A stretch of 64,000 bases of DNA from Isoperla grammatica (lineage: Eukaryota > Arthropoda > Insecta > Plecoptera > Perlodidae). Made by a program: the position numbers and the translations under genes. The DNA lies in the NCBI GenBank assembly GCA_945910005.1, contig OX246741.1:11542804-11606803 (forward strand), read 5' to 3'. The notes below the pieces were generated by a model. That model had not been told where the DNA came from. It saw nothing but the letters and a program-made list of their open reading frames with translations, and ran no database searches. Below are positions 10,491-21,732 of the stretch, piece after piece. The number at the start of each line of letters is the position of its first letter. Position 1 is the stretch's first letter.

Positions 10491-12285
10491 TTATGGAGCT
10501 TTTGTCATTTTTCCGGAGGTTTTGTCATTAGAAACAAAAATAATTCCACTCTCTTCACCCAGTGCAATTGATATTGTTTGTCTAGGTGCATCTTTATACC
10601 CTAATGATCCTCAGTTGGGACTCTACCCCTAAACGCGCGTTCTTCGAGGGGAGGGGGGAAGAAAGGGAGGGGGGGGAGCCGTATGACTTATGGTCCGCTC
10701 CAGACACTAGTTTTATAGCTTGTCTAGCGTAGTTATGGTTTATGGTTATTAAAACTTGTATAACTCTGCAATGACCCTCCTGGCTATTCATTGGTAGTCG
10801 TTAAAATCGTTGGCCCGGCGAGTGGTTGAACTGCAAGTACGGACCACGGGCTACACACACATATATATATAGTGTGTAGTACCACCCCCTATCACACGTG
10901 GCCTTAGGGCGCTACGCAACATGAGCCCGCCTCCAGCTGAACAAAAGAACATCCATGTTTACGTGTGAATCATAACAACAATCTGTTATCCTTTGTATAT
11001 TAATAATTAATAAAATGTGTGTTTTGAATAAATCGCCGGTTTTGTATCTTTCAATCTGATCAGTGTTGGACCCTGAGGGGGGGGGGGGGGGGGGCTTCGA
11101 TTTAAAGCTCTCCCCTTCCCCGCGCCACCCACATACTACAAATGCATACCTTATGCAGTCAAATATACAAGGGAAATTTCAATAGAAAACCCACCAACAA
11201 TTCCCCCAAAACAAAATTACAATTACTTGCCTTGTATAGTTGAATATATAATTCGTTTATAACAAAACAATCTAAAAAGAATCGTACTAAAATTATCATT
11301 TCACTAGCAAATAATGTTTTAACTTTTTCTGCCTCCAGTGACAATGATTCTACCCCATACAACCTTTATTTGTAATACTGATATAAGTCAAAGTAAAGCC
11401 CCTCCTCAAGCAAGGAATCAAAGTTGCGCCGAGAACTGACTGAAGATTCGTCCTACTAAATGCTTCGGAGTCATACGGTGGGTGGTTGCTGAGAGTACGT
11501 CTGTACTTTGGGGGTCCTTCAATTCCCGAGAGATAACTGGATGCTTTCACGTTATTCCCGAGAGATAACTGGATGCTTTCACATTTCTCTTCCACACACA
11601 TCACAGTTACAAAGATTTGTTATATAACTTCCAAATATGTCGTAAAGGGAGAATATGATGCCCATTTCATAGCCTACGAGTATAGCACAGTCAGGCGGGA
11701 TTCGAACCCATGCACGCTGCAGCAGCGCCAAGCCCCCCTAGCGGCAGGTGTGCGAACTACGCACCACACTAACGAGCCAGCTCAATCAAATGACTCTGAT
11801 TACTGAACCAGAGCGTAACTTCCTCTTAACCTAACCTAACCTAGCACACACAATTCATATTTTAAAAGTGCAACGAATTAAAAACAGTAATAAATTATGT
11901 AAATGAATGAATGAGAACAGAACACAGAACTGGTTGGTTAGGGCAATACAAAGCCAGTTTAGTTTGTTCAACTCCGACAACGAGCTGTATGTTTTCTCTG
12001 ATTGTATTGTTAGCTAGATAATGGCATGATTAGGAACAAGGGACAAACCAGCAACAGGCTGTTATATTTAGTACCTGATTTCACGAGCAACAAGTTGGGT
12101 TAAATAGCGATATGGATATTATGAGCCCTCATAATTTATAACGTGGTATCTGAATAATACTGAACGGGTTTTGTTTACAGCAACTTTATTGACAAAACGA
12201 GGTGAATATATGGTCCAAATTCATTAAACTTCGTTTATCCCTTTCGACCTACCCCTCAGGCATAAGTTTTTTAACTTCTAATGTG
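10491..12285. other. Unannotated intergenic DNA
   Basis: No gene recognised. Holds an 18-base G run (11077-11094), a short direct repeat of ATTCCCGAGAGATAACTGGA at about 11522-11580, a tRNA-like element (separate entry) and a short CCTAA-type stretch near 11826-11843. Confidence 0.5.
11690..11785 (-). repeat. tRNA-like SINE head or tRNA pseudogene
   Basis: The minus strand has TGGCTCGTTAGTGTGG (A-box-like) and an exact B box in GGGTTCGAATCCCGCC. The spacing between boxes is longer than in a normal tRNA, and the arms do not form a convincing cloverleaf. A tRNA-derived retroposon fragment is the likely identity. Confidence 0.5.
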
Positions 12286-12611
12286 GATTCAATTCCATTA
12301 CTTCTTGGCTTAGGAATAAGTAAACGGTGACTTTGGAGCCGTCCCAAGCACTCAATAAATTCAAAGTTGTTATGAATGATTTGTTGATTCTGGCATTTGT
12401 CCGCAGGTGTTCGCGCTGTCCAATCACAGGTTCATATGTTTCGTATTTGAAATATCGATCTTTGATTGGTTATCGCGCTCACTTGTCGATGGTGTTTGGA
12501 GCCTACAGGGTTGGTTTAGTCGCTTTAAATTAAAGTCCCCCGCTGCAAATCAGTTTCGTTACTGAGTGGGTAGACTCTAAATGTGAGTTTATTTTAATTT
12601 TATTTATTTGT
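12286..12611 (+). mobile_element. Family X retroposon, long copy
   Basis: One of the two longest copies. Blocks in order: GATTCAATTCCATTACTTCT, AAGTAAACGGTGACTTTGGA, TCAATAAATTCAAAGTTGTT, TTTGTCCGCAGGTGTTCGC, TTGATTGGTTATCGC, CCTACAGGGTTGGTTTAGTC, AAAGTCCCCCGCTGCAAATC, GAGTGGGTAGACTC, then a TTTATTTA-rich tail. Other copies are cut short at variable points at the opposite end from the tail, the pattern left by target-primed reverse transcription. No reading frame, Pol III boxes or RT domain are visible, so LINE 3' end versus SINE cannot be decided. Confidence 0.75.
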
Positions 12612-13320
12612 TGGTTAAAATTACATTAACATGTTTTGAAATCGTCAAAAAGTTAACCAAAATCGGTCATCCCATGAGAACTTAGTGAACTTTTGTTATA
12701 AATGTTACTCTGTTCCATTAAACATTTCTGTTTTTAAAACTACATGATTAAATTGTGAAGGGTGAGTTGCAACCGACGCCGTCAGAAATCGGGAGCTCTC
12801 AAGGTAGGTAAAGATCTCAAATTAGTAACCATGGTTTTATCAAAGAAAAAAATAGAAAACACATGCGACTCACTCATATATTTATGTGTTACGAGGGAAA
12901 TTGTCACAAAATACATTTTCCCGAAGGCCAAACAATAATGAATTTAGATGTGTATATAGATAGTATTGGTTTGAAGATTTTTGGAGTTGCTACAGTATTT
13001 TACCTTTTACCTATAGGCCTACCTACGAAGAAACAGAAAATTCGAAGCGATGTCGCATTCTTTGTGTCGTGAAAAGCAGAGACTCCAATCCTACACAAAG
13101 TGGGCCTCAAAACTCAGGTCTTCTAACCTAACGCCGAGTTCGGTTTTCAACGAAGATAGTGCAAGCGTAGAAGGAATGTGTACCAAAATATTTACTGGCG
13201 AGTGGCGATCTGTGGAGTATGCTCAATCTCAAATTTTTGTTTCCGACTGTCAATAATCGATATTTTTCTTCTCATTTACCAACGTTAATGCGTTTTTCAT
13301 CAGGTCTTCTAATCTTCTAA
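12612..13320. other. Unannotated intergenic DNA
   Basis: No gene recognised. Overlapping open stretches at 12863-13256 carry no family motif. 12690-12760 weakly resembles part of the foldback family seen at 14462-14700 and 44393-44716. Confidence 0.45.
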
Positions 13321-13324
13321 CCCC

Positions 13325-13435
13325 GAGTAGGGTTCGAGCCCGGGTCTTCAAACCACTATAACGTGCTCGGCAACCCCGACCGGGCTTCGAACTCTGGTCT
13401 TAGACCACCTGGCGAGCAGGGAGTCTGCAGGCCGC
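13325..13435. repeat. Degenerate tRNA-like segment with two B-box-like motifs
   Basis: GGGTTCGAGCCCGGG on the plus strand (near 13330) and GAGTTCGAAGCCCGG on the minus strand (near 13385) resemble Pol III B boxes. The region is probably SINE-derived; no complete element is resolved. Confidence 0.35.
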
Positions 13436-13462
13436 CACCCCATAGAGAACAGGTTCGTGACA

Positions 13463-14191
13463 GAGATACGGGTGTGTGCAGCCTTGATGTGGGCTTGATC
13501 TCATAATGTAACAAGTAACAACACTCCATCTCAATGCAAACCACACATGGCTATTATCGGTCACCACTCAAGTGGTCAGCTTATTGCGTGCGTATCTCGC
13601 CAAGTGCTTTGAGTTGGCCAATCACGTGGCTGTATATACTTCCGACGTCAGAGATACGGGTGTGTGCTGCAGACTTGATGTGGGCTTGATCTCATAATGT
13701 AACAACACTTCATCTCAATGCAAACCACACATGGCTATTATCGGTCACCACTCAAGTGGTCAGCTTATTGCGTACGTATCTCGCCAAGTGCTTTGAGTTG
13801 GCCAATCACGTGGCTGTATATACTTCCGACGTCAGAGATACGGGTGTGTGCAGACTTGATGTGGGCTTGATCTCATAATGTAACAACACTCATCTCAATG
13901 CAAACCACACATGGCTATTATCGGTCACCACTCAAGTGGTCAGCTTATTGCGTGCGTATCTCGCCAAGTGCTTTGAGTTGGCCAATCACGTGGCTGTATA
14001 TACTTCCGACGTCAGAGATACGGGTGTGTGCAGACTTGATGTGGGCTTGATCTCATAATGTAACAACACTTCATCTCAATGCAAACCACACATGGCTATT
14101 ATCGGTCACCACTCAAGTGGTCAGCTTATTGCGTGCGTATCTCGCCAAGTGCTTTGAGTTGACCAATCACGTGGCTGTATATACTTCCGAC
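13463..14191. repeat. Four-copy tandem repeat, 180-188 bp, with promoter-like motifs
   Basis: Units start at 13463, 13651, 13835 and 14015. Each runs from GAGATACGGGTGTGTGCAG through GTGGGCTTGATCTCATAATG and CACCACTCAAGTGGTCAGC to GGCCAATCACGTGGCTGTAT and ATACTTCCGACGT. Copies differ by 3-5 nt indels and few substitutions, so expansion is recent. Each unit ends with a CCAAT box, a CACGTG E-box and a TATA-like GTATATAC in close order. No transcript start can be proved. Confidence 0.93.
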
Positions 14192-14461
14192 GTACACTCG
14201 CTGAGATAAGTAAATCAATTGTCGTACAGAACATGTATTTACTCTATAACCATCCTTGACTCAACCTTTTATGTTTGCTCGATTTAATTTATACGAATCA
14301 AGAGATGAAACAAGAAATAACAATAAATTGTTGCTCAAGCGTTGTTGGAGTAAGTATGTGTTCATCTTACTTTTGCTTGACTTATCTCGCATACCATTCA
14401 TTTCGCAACTCAACGTACACATCGATATTACAACAGTTCAATCACTGAATTGGGAAACGCG

Positions 14462-14700
14462 GCTTTAAAATGCTGTTAAATTGTCACAAAGCTAAAACAA
14501 AATATGCACGTCATCTAGAGAATGTAGAGCTCTTTCTTATGAATGTTACATTTTGTTATTTCCGTTTTTAAAATGTTTTATTGACGTGTTGCAGCACATC
14601 TCTCCAATTAAATAAGAAAACTTGAAAAACGGAAATATTTGGTGCAACACAGAAATTCATTCAAAGTAGTAAAGAGCAACTATGTGTGGTATATATTACA
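14462..14700. mobile_element. Foldback element (same family as 44393-44716)
   Basis: The left half contains AAATTGTCACAAAG, AAAATATGCACGTCATC, TAGAGAATGTAGAGCTCT and TTCCGTTTTTAAAATG. The right half carries their inverted partners (AAACTTGAAAAACGGAA, TTTGGTGCAACACAG, AGTAGTAAAGAGCAAC). The blocks around TTGCAGCACA and AATTAAATAAGAA match the copy at 44393-44716. It is a non-coding hairpin element; its class is unassigned. Confidence 0.65.
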
Positions 14701-14789
14701 ACTAATTCACTTGTTTCGCCAAGGCAACAACCAATGAGAAGCCAGGTTGCCACGGTGAAACCTGACAACAAGTTAGTAGACATACCCTA

Positions 14790-15240
14790 ACTTCTCTATA
14801 TGAGATGACACAATTTTATTTATTAAGTTTCACCGTGCGATTTGTACAGAATACAAACATTGGTACAAACTATACAAAATAACTATACACACAAAATAAA
14901 ATATACATACAAAACCAAAATCTTTAAAATACATTCAGAAATAACAGTAAGGATGGGTCAGAGAAGTTGTTAACTATCAAAAAATTCTTTCAAAGTGTAG
15001 AATGGTTTAATTAAGAGGAACGTTTTTAGTCTGTATTTAAATTTAACACACATAAATTGGGAGTTCCGCATAGTAGGCGGATATACAACTTTAATGCAAC
15101 TATCAAGACGAATCCCTACGCTAGACCATGTAGAGTAGACTGAATAGCGACCGTGTGAACAGGTCTTGTAGCTGCATTGCACACACGGCCACTCAGACAC
15201 CTTCAAGAAGCTCCGCCCCTCTCGATGCAAATGCGCCCCT
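14790..15240 (-). pseudogene. Possible LINE remnant: reverse transcriptase C-terminus and 3' UTR
   Basis: The minus-strand frame 15230-14970 ends with FKYRLKTFLLIKPFYTLKEF and two further residues before the stop. This resembles the extreme C-terminus of many non-LTR retrotransposon ORF2 proteins (FKxxLKxxLLxxxFYSLxEF type). AT-rich sequence to about 14800 would be the 3' UTR. No catalytic RT motif is present because the copy is severely 5'-truncated. The call rests on one short motif. Confidence 0.42.
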
Positions 15241-15400
15241 GATTTCCATCGAGTGTTGTACGGGTATCAATTTCTCGTTATTTGGGCTTACACAGCCTCT
15301 TGTCGGGCCCCCCAACGCGCAGGCGCGGAGCACAACCTCGTTTCATTAGCTCGGATAACGTTTTAATAGACGCTGCATGCGAGGCGAGCCGAGCCGAGAC
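15185..15400. promoter_or_regulatory. Candidate regulatory segment with octamer and homeodomain motifs
   Basis: Moderately GC-rich, non-repetitive DNA. A perfect octamer ATGCAAAT (15225-15232) is flanked on both sides by CGCCCCT, and CATTAGCTCGG and GTTTTAATAGA follow near 15345-15372. Open frames here have no recognisable domain. It could be a conserved non-coding element of the homeobox locus or an unrelated CpG-rich stretch; sequence alone cannot decide. Confidence 0.25.
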
Positions 15401-17440
15401 GCTGGACCCGTGCGTTCAGATCACTTCACTTCACTCGCTCCGCTCAGAGTTGCACACGCACGCGACACGGACACTGATGGTCAACTACACAGTACACACG
15501 TTGTGAGGAAACGTCACAGCCTCATAGCCAAAACTCATAATGCCCAAGAACGTAAAAAAACATTAAATGATTGATTCTATATAATTTATTTTATTTCTTC
15601 TGTTCTATCACAAAATATTATATATCTCTTGATGAGGGATGAAAATATTATGTATACAGTTATTATACTGTATAGTTACTATGTTACCATACAATATACA
15701 CTATAGATACTATAATATAATTTATTTCATTTATATTCTATCCCAAACAATTATCATCTTGCGACATGTGTCTCCCTGACAGCAGAAAGAGATCTAATGG
15801 AGGGGCAAAATATAGCAAGAAGGAAATATGTGGCAAACCTTTATTGGGCAACTAGGCAGAAAATGGCATAAGTTCCAACGCTGGGTGTTCGAAAGAAGAA
15901 GAAGAAGAAGAAGAAGAAGGAGAAGAAAAAACAATTATATATATTCCTCTTGATGAGGGATGAAAATATTATGTATATAGTTTCTAAATGGTTTAGGTAA
16001 ATGGGTAGTGGCGTGTTTTTTAAACTAAGTGGCAGATACCTACTTGGATTCAGCAGGACAATGCCCCAAACTGCAGACACGTGGTGTTAAAACTAGGCCA
16101 ATGTTATATTATACGTTACATTAATATTATTATTTTTTGGAAATTGACTTTCTTTCATCTATACTGGTTTATACATAAACGGTGACTTTAGAGTCTTCAT
16201 ATTCTCAACCTCCAGCGTCGTCGGTTACAAGTTACAACGGACGGCCCTCATACAGCTATAAGAAGCGATGATCTACCAACGAACTAATAACCGCCAATTA
16301 ATTAGTATTCCTCGTAACGTGAGGGTACGACTGACTGACTGACGGTGTTGTTTCTGTGAGAGAGATGAGGCTGGCTACTGCTATGTTGTTGCCCGCATCC
16401 ATATGATGGCCACGAGGACCCGTATCAACCCAATTCATTAGCGTCTATAACGCTCTCCAAGCATCCGATGGGAAAGGTAATAGGTAGTTTCACTATTAAA
16501 CCTATCCAAAATAATAACGCATTTTAATAATATGTAGAGGACACACAGGCGTTTTCATAGGAGTACGATTGTCTGCTGAATGAGATAATTTCATAAGATT
16601 CTTTGAGGATATCGTTGGTAATACTAACTACAGAATTCATCGATACATGTACATTATAAGGTTTATAATGGTATCATAATTATTTAAAAATACATTATAC
16701 TTGACTTCAGCTTAGCGCTGACTCGAATTGTTACCTATATACAGGGCAAAGACCTTAATATAAAGTGTAACGCACAAAAACTTATAAACGTCCCACAACA
16801 CACGCCACGAAAACAGCTGCAACGCACGCAAGGTATCGGTAAATACGACGTGTAAAACGAGAATTTTCAGAATACCTTCTTTCTGTAATTTCTGATAGTA
16901 AATCATGTATAAAACTAACAATTTATTAATTAATTTAAAAATATGTATCATGTATTATAGTGTAAGATAATTTATAGTGATGTTACCATAATGAAAAAAT
17001 GCACGGCTGATTATAAGTATTTCTTTATTATTAAGTTTACGAAAGTAAATTAATTTTTTTTGTATGGATATACATAATATAAACAAATACCTTGCCCACC
17101 TGTTGTCTGATAAATTTGCGCGGCTCATCACAGTCGTGTTATTCAAAGTATTATTCAAGATTCATAAGATAAGTTGTTGTGGAGTGTGCATTCTGTGCAA
17201 GGCTATGATAAAGGCACAAGATACGGGGGGAGGGGGGGGGGGGAGGGGGTGGCCCTTTTCTCTGGATATATACAAATAGTCGTTTGTATATGATGTACCC
17301 AACACTTTTCACACTACAAGCTCACAATTACATTACAAGCATAACTTTATAATTGCATTACAAGCATTACAAGTCCTAGCTTCATCACCTGTCAATACTC
17401 AACTATAAGTTTATCGGTATATACATATTTATTTATTGAT
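15401..17440. other. Unannotated intergenic DNA
   Basis: No gene recognised. Contains a GAA/AAG microsatellite (15893-15928), a direct duplication of CTTGATGAGGGATGAAAATA at about 15628 and 15950, a small match to the 5' part of family X (TAAACGGTGACTTT, near 16178), a homeodomain-type CAATTAATTAG near 16296 and a broken G run at 17225-17247. Confidence 0.5.
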
Positions 17441-17444
17441 CTGT

Positions 17445-17670
17445 TCGAGTACTTATGAAGTACGCATAGAGTATCAATGGAGTACGTATGAAGTAGACGC
17501 ATAGAATACGCTTGAGTAAACATAAGAGTACGCATACAACACGCAATCGAGTACGAATTGAGATCACATCAAGTACTTATCGAGAGTACTCATAGAGTAC
17601 CCGTGTGGAGTACACACGTACTCCGAATACGCATAGAGTACGATTCAATTAGTACGACTGCTTCTAATAA
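17445..17670. repeat. Degenerate short repeat of GAGTACGNAT motif
   Basis: About a dozen loosely spaced copies of GAGTACGCATA-like sequence (for example GAGTACGTATGAAGTA, AAGAGTACGCATAC, TAGAGTACCCGTG). Spacing is irregular, about 15-25 bp. It looks like an old, eroded minisatellite. Confidence 0.65.
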
Positions 17671-17764
17671 ATGTGTAATTTGTAGCACTTAACGCACCCC
17701 TTCACCCAACCCAGATGTTAGGACAGTTATATCACGCACCAGTGCTTTACCACTATCTGAGCGA

Positions 17765-18900
17765 ACAATCACATTCGTAGCTATGACTACCGGGGCCCAG
17801 TCAACAAACACACTGTGTGGCTACCGCCGTGAGTAAACACATACACAGGCACGCAAACACACATAAACACAATCACACTCGTAGCTATGACTGCCGGGGC
17901 CCAGTCAACAAACACACTGTGTGGCTACCGCCGTGCGTAAACACACACACAAGCACGCAAACACACATAAACACAATCACACTCGTAGCTATGGCTACCG
18001 GGGCCCAGTCAACAACACACTGTTGGCTACCGCCGTGAGTAAACACATACACAAGCACGCAAACACACATAAACACAATCACACTCGTAGCTATGACTAC
18101 CGGGGCCCAGTCAACAACACACTGTGTGGCTACCGCCGTGAGTAAACACATACACAGGCACGCAAACACACATAAACACAATCACACTCGTAACTATGAC
18201 TACCGGGGCACAGTCAACAAACACACTGTGTGGCTACCGCCGTGCGTAAACACATACACAGGCACGCAAACACACATAAACACAATCACACTCGTAGCTA
18301 TGACTACCGGGGCCCAGTCAACAATCACACTGTGTGGCTACCGCCGTGCGTAAACACATACACAGGCACGCAAACACACATAAACACAATCACACTCGTA
18401 GCTATGACTACCGGGGCCCAGTCAACAAACACACTGTGTAGCTACCGCCGTGAGTAAACACATACACAGGCACGCAAACACACATAAACACAATCACACT
18501 CGTAGCTATGACTACCGGGGCCCAGTCAACAATCACACTGTGTGGCTACCGCCGTGCGTAAACACATACACAAGCACGCAAACACACATACACACATCAC
18601 ACTCGTAGCTATGACTACCGGGGCCCAGTCAACAAACACACACACACATAAACACAATCACACTCGTAGCTATGACTACCGGGGCCCAGTAAACAAACAC
18701 GCATACACACATAAACACAATCACACTCGTAGCTATGACTACCGGGGCCCAGTCAACAACACACTGTGTGGCTACCGCCGTGAGTAAACACATACACAAG
18801 CACGCAAACACACATAAACACAATCATACTCGTAGCTATGACTACCGGGGCCCAGTAAACAAACACACATACACATACAGACACAATACACAATACGTGA
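17765..18900. repeat. 104-bp minisatellite, 12 copies
   Basis: The unit contains CACACTCGTAGCTATGACTA, CCGGGGCCCAGTCAACAA, CACTGTGTGGCTACCGCCGT and a CACATACACAAGCACGCAAA-like CA-rich half. The twelve CCGGGGC blocks lie about 103 bp apart. Two copies near 18620-18740 are shortened to about 62 bp by loss of the GTGTGGCTACCGCC half. Open frames across it on both strands are artefacts of low-stop repeat sequence. Confidence 0.95.
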
Positions 18901-18949
18901 CTGTCATTGTAAGCAAACACATACACAAACACACAAACTAATACAAACA

Positions 18950-21120
18950 CACATAGATATTACGGTGATCACAAGAATACCCACAGAGATACATATATGA
19001 AGTAACAAGGAGTCGATTACCTGTAAAATTGTCGTTCATGCAGTAAATACTTTAAGTTTCTTCTATTACTATTACATTGTCCGTATGCTTTTTTGCTGAT
19101 GTTTATGAGCACGAGCAAAGTATACCATGCCGCACACAACGTGACTTTAAGAGAGACAACGGAAGTTGAGTGTTCACTTATTCACGTTTACACCTTCAAG
19201 CTGTAAAATATAAGTTACATTTCCGCCAGGTATATTCTTTACCGAAAGTGAAAACATAACATATTATACCGGTATTTTTCATGTTGGCATTGCTTTTAAG
19301 GAAATCACACTCGACGGTATTTTGATATTAAGGTGTTTCTAACTTTCCATGACTTAGTATAGCCCATAGAACGTCGTTTACTATAGCTACTGCATCCCTT
19401 GCGGTTTCATCGCCTATATTCTTTACGGTTACAATATATAATCTGTGAGCCCAGTATCAAGCCAGTATCACGGGATAGTCAAGAGGTTCAGAATTGCATT
19501 TTTCTTTCTTCAATAGCTCTACTACGATGCATGGAATTTGCTCGTCTTCTAAAACTGTCACGTGGAAGAGAAAATATGCCTCGCTATCGTGGCGGTTTCG
19601 TTATATCATATCTATACACAAAATAAATTGTCGATGAGCCAAAAGGAAATACGTATGGACAGAAAATCTTGAACTTCTTGTAGATCCAAAGTTTGATGCA
19701 AATCATACAAAAATGAGTGGTAAACAAAGTGTATGGCTATAAAGACTCACCTACATCAGGAACTTTGTAATCAAGTTATTCATCAGCCAAATACTTAGTT
19801 GGATAGTTATAACAAGAACGGACATTATCTTTTGTTCTAGCTGTGTTTTCTCCCTTGAAAGTGGTGAGCTCAATGCAAGTGTGTGGTAATAGAGAGAAAC
19901 CCTATAACAAAAGACTCAATTGAGGGGGTTGTGACATCACAGGCGGACAAACAATGTGTTGCTAGGCAACTCCATTGTTGTATCTTTCTTTGATTGGTGC
20001 ATATTCAATGTTTGTCCGAAACAAAACACGGCAACACGGCTATTTTTGGCATTGAGTCTTGTGCTATTCCATCCCCTTGCTAGATAACCCTTGATAGCCC
20101 CCCGGTTTAAAGTATCAATACTAACTTTGACACATAAAGCAATGTCCGGTCATATTCTCACTATAAAAATTGCAAGAAATTATCATTATATCTCAACAAT
20201 GCTACTCGAAATTGAACAACTGAAAGGTAAGCGTACTGTGGTTTAGTAAGCTCTACACACTGACTGCATGATAAATACATAGATTATTATAATCAGTTGG
20301 GCAATTATTTTTAATATTAAATCCATAATTAGATATGAAACAACAAAACAAATAACAATCATACTGATTGATTATAATGTTAGACTAAAGAGGGTATGGG
20401 CATGCCCATAACCCTACACTGGCCATCCTGTTCTTTCATGGGACAGGAAAATCACAATAAAATTATGAATTAGATACATTTAGCATTCAGTATATGTAAG
20501 GGATACCAAACCATAGTGAGTTATGATCAGATTTTCGAGTAGCATTCTTGAGATATAATTAAAAAAATACAAATTGTGTGTGGTTTTAATTTTTTAACGA
20601 CCCATTCTGTTTTCGAATAACTTTGTTTTCAATTTCCATCATGGCAACCACTAATAAAATACATTGTAATTATCTTTATATCCACAAACAGTTTATTTCA
20701 ACATGTGTATTGATTGTAATGTCCGCAGCACCAAGTCAAAGGTCGTGGTTTCGATATCCGCAGCCAGTAACCGTGTGTTAGCAGGTCAGGGGGGGGGGGG
20801 GGGCGGGATGGCTACGTTAATTGCTGTTTGAATCCCTTCGTTCAGACAGACAACCGTTCATCGAGATTGTCATCGCATCACGCAGTCGCGTCAACAGTTT
20901 GCTGCTGATGTTCGGTTCGGCCAATCAGAAGCCGTCCTGCTGCACAGCGTCACAGTCAACCACGTTGACGGGTGAGGCCTCAAGAGTTTAGTTGGTATGT
21001 TTGCTCCGAGTATAAGGTACTGCAGGGGTGTTTGGTACAGCAACTTGTGGTCACTAATAATGATGTAAGACTGCTTTAAAGAACTGTCTGTACAAGTACA
21101 GAAATGGCATAAAACTTTGT
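18950..21120. other. Unannotated intergenic DNA with small inverted repeats
   Basis: No gene recognised. A small foldback at 19943-20015 pairs CGGACAAACAATG with CAATGTTTGTCCG and encloses GTTGCTAGGCAAC. A longer-range inverted pair (TATCTCAACAATGCTACTCG at about 20190 against CGAGTAGCATTCTTGAGATA at about 20537) encloses about 320 bp. A 15-base G run lies at 20789-20803. Confidence 0.5.
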
Positions 21121-21122
21121 TA

Positions 21123-21361
21123 AATAAATAAATTCTGCACATTTGGAGTCTACCCACTCAGTAACGAAACTGATTTTCAGTAGGGGACTTTAATTTAAAG
21201 CGAATAAACCAACCCTGTAGGCTCCGAACACCATCGACGAGTGAGCGATAACCAATCAAAGATCGATATTTCGAATAAGAAACATATGAATCAGTGCGAA
21301 CACCTGCGGACAAATGTCAGAATCAACAAGGCCGATTCAGAACAACTTTGAATTTATTGAT
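21123..21361 (-). mobile_element. Family X retroposon, 5'-truncated copy
   Basis: Starts with the tail TAAATAAATAAATTC, then GAGTCTACCCACTCAGTAAC, GGGGACTTTAATTTAAAGCG, CCATCGACGAGTGAGCGATA and AACACCTGCGGACAAATGTC, and stops after ACTTTGAATTTATTGA. Orientation is minus. Confidence 0.8.
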
Positions 21362-21375
21362 TCATATTGGTGTTG

Positions 21376-21729
21376 ATTTCCGATTTGATAATCTCGGATT
21401 GGTAACCATGGTAACAAAACAACAAACATGGCACATAAAGGCTGGTCCACACAGATTTTGAAGACATAATGCATAAGGTTTTAAGACGTTGTTTTAAAAA
21501 CAACAATGAAAACAACGTCTTAAAACTAAAACTTGTGTGAACGCCAGTACATGTTTCCTATGATCCAACTTTACGACTACGCGTTAAACCTTAAATCGTA
21601 TGTCTTAAAAATCTGTGTGGACCAGCCCTAAAACGCATGTTGTCTTTTACCAGGCACCTTGTTTGTTCGAATGAGCAAGTCGCCGCTTAGCGGCTACTCT
21701 TGATACTAAAAGTTTAGTGAAACCGGCCC
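21376..21729. mobile_element. Tourist-like MITE (subfamily 3) carrying a nested MITE
   Basis: The outer element resembles the copy at 52704-52869: TAATCTCGGATTGGTAACCA on the left half, and CTTTTACCAGGC then AGTTTAGTGAAACCGGCCC on the right half, with TAA immediately after (21730-21732). Its left terminus is degenerate. The MITE at 21439-21628 interrupts it. The left half carries GGTAACCATGGTAAC (21401-21415). Confidence 0.65.
21439..21628. mobile_element. Tourist-like MITE (subfamily 2), nested insertion
   Basis: A 190-bp foldback with long inverted ends: left AGGCTGGTCCACACAGATTT, right in reverse GGGCTGGTCCACACAGATTT, pairing continuing into GACATA. It is flanked by TAA (21436-21438 and 21629-21631). 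An internal hairpin pairs TTTTAAGACGTTGTTTT with AAAACAACGTCTTAAAA. Confidence 0.85.
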
Positions 21730-21732
21730 TAA

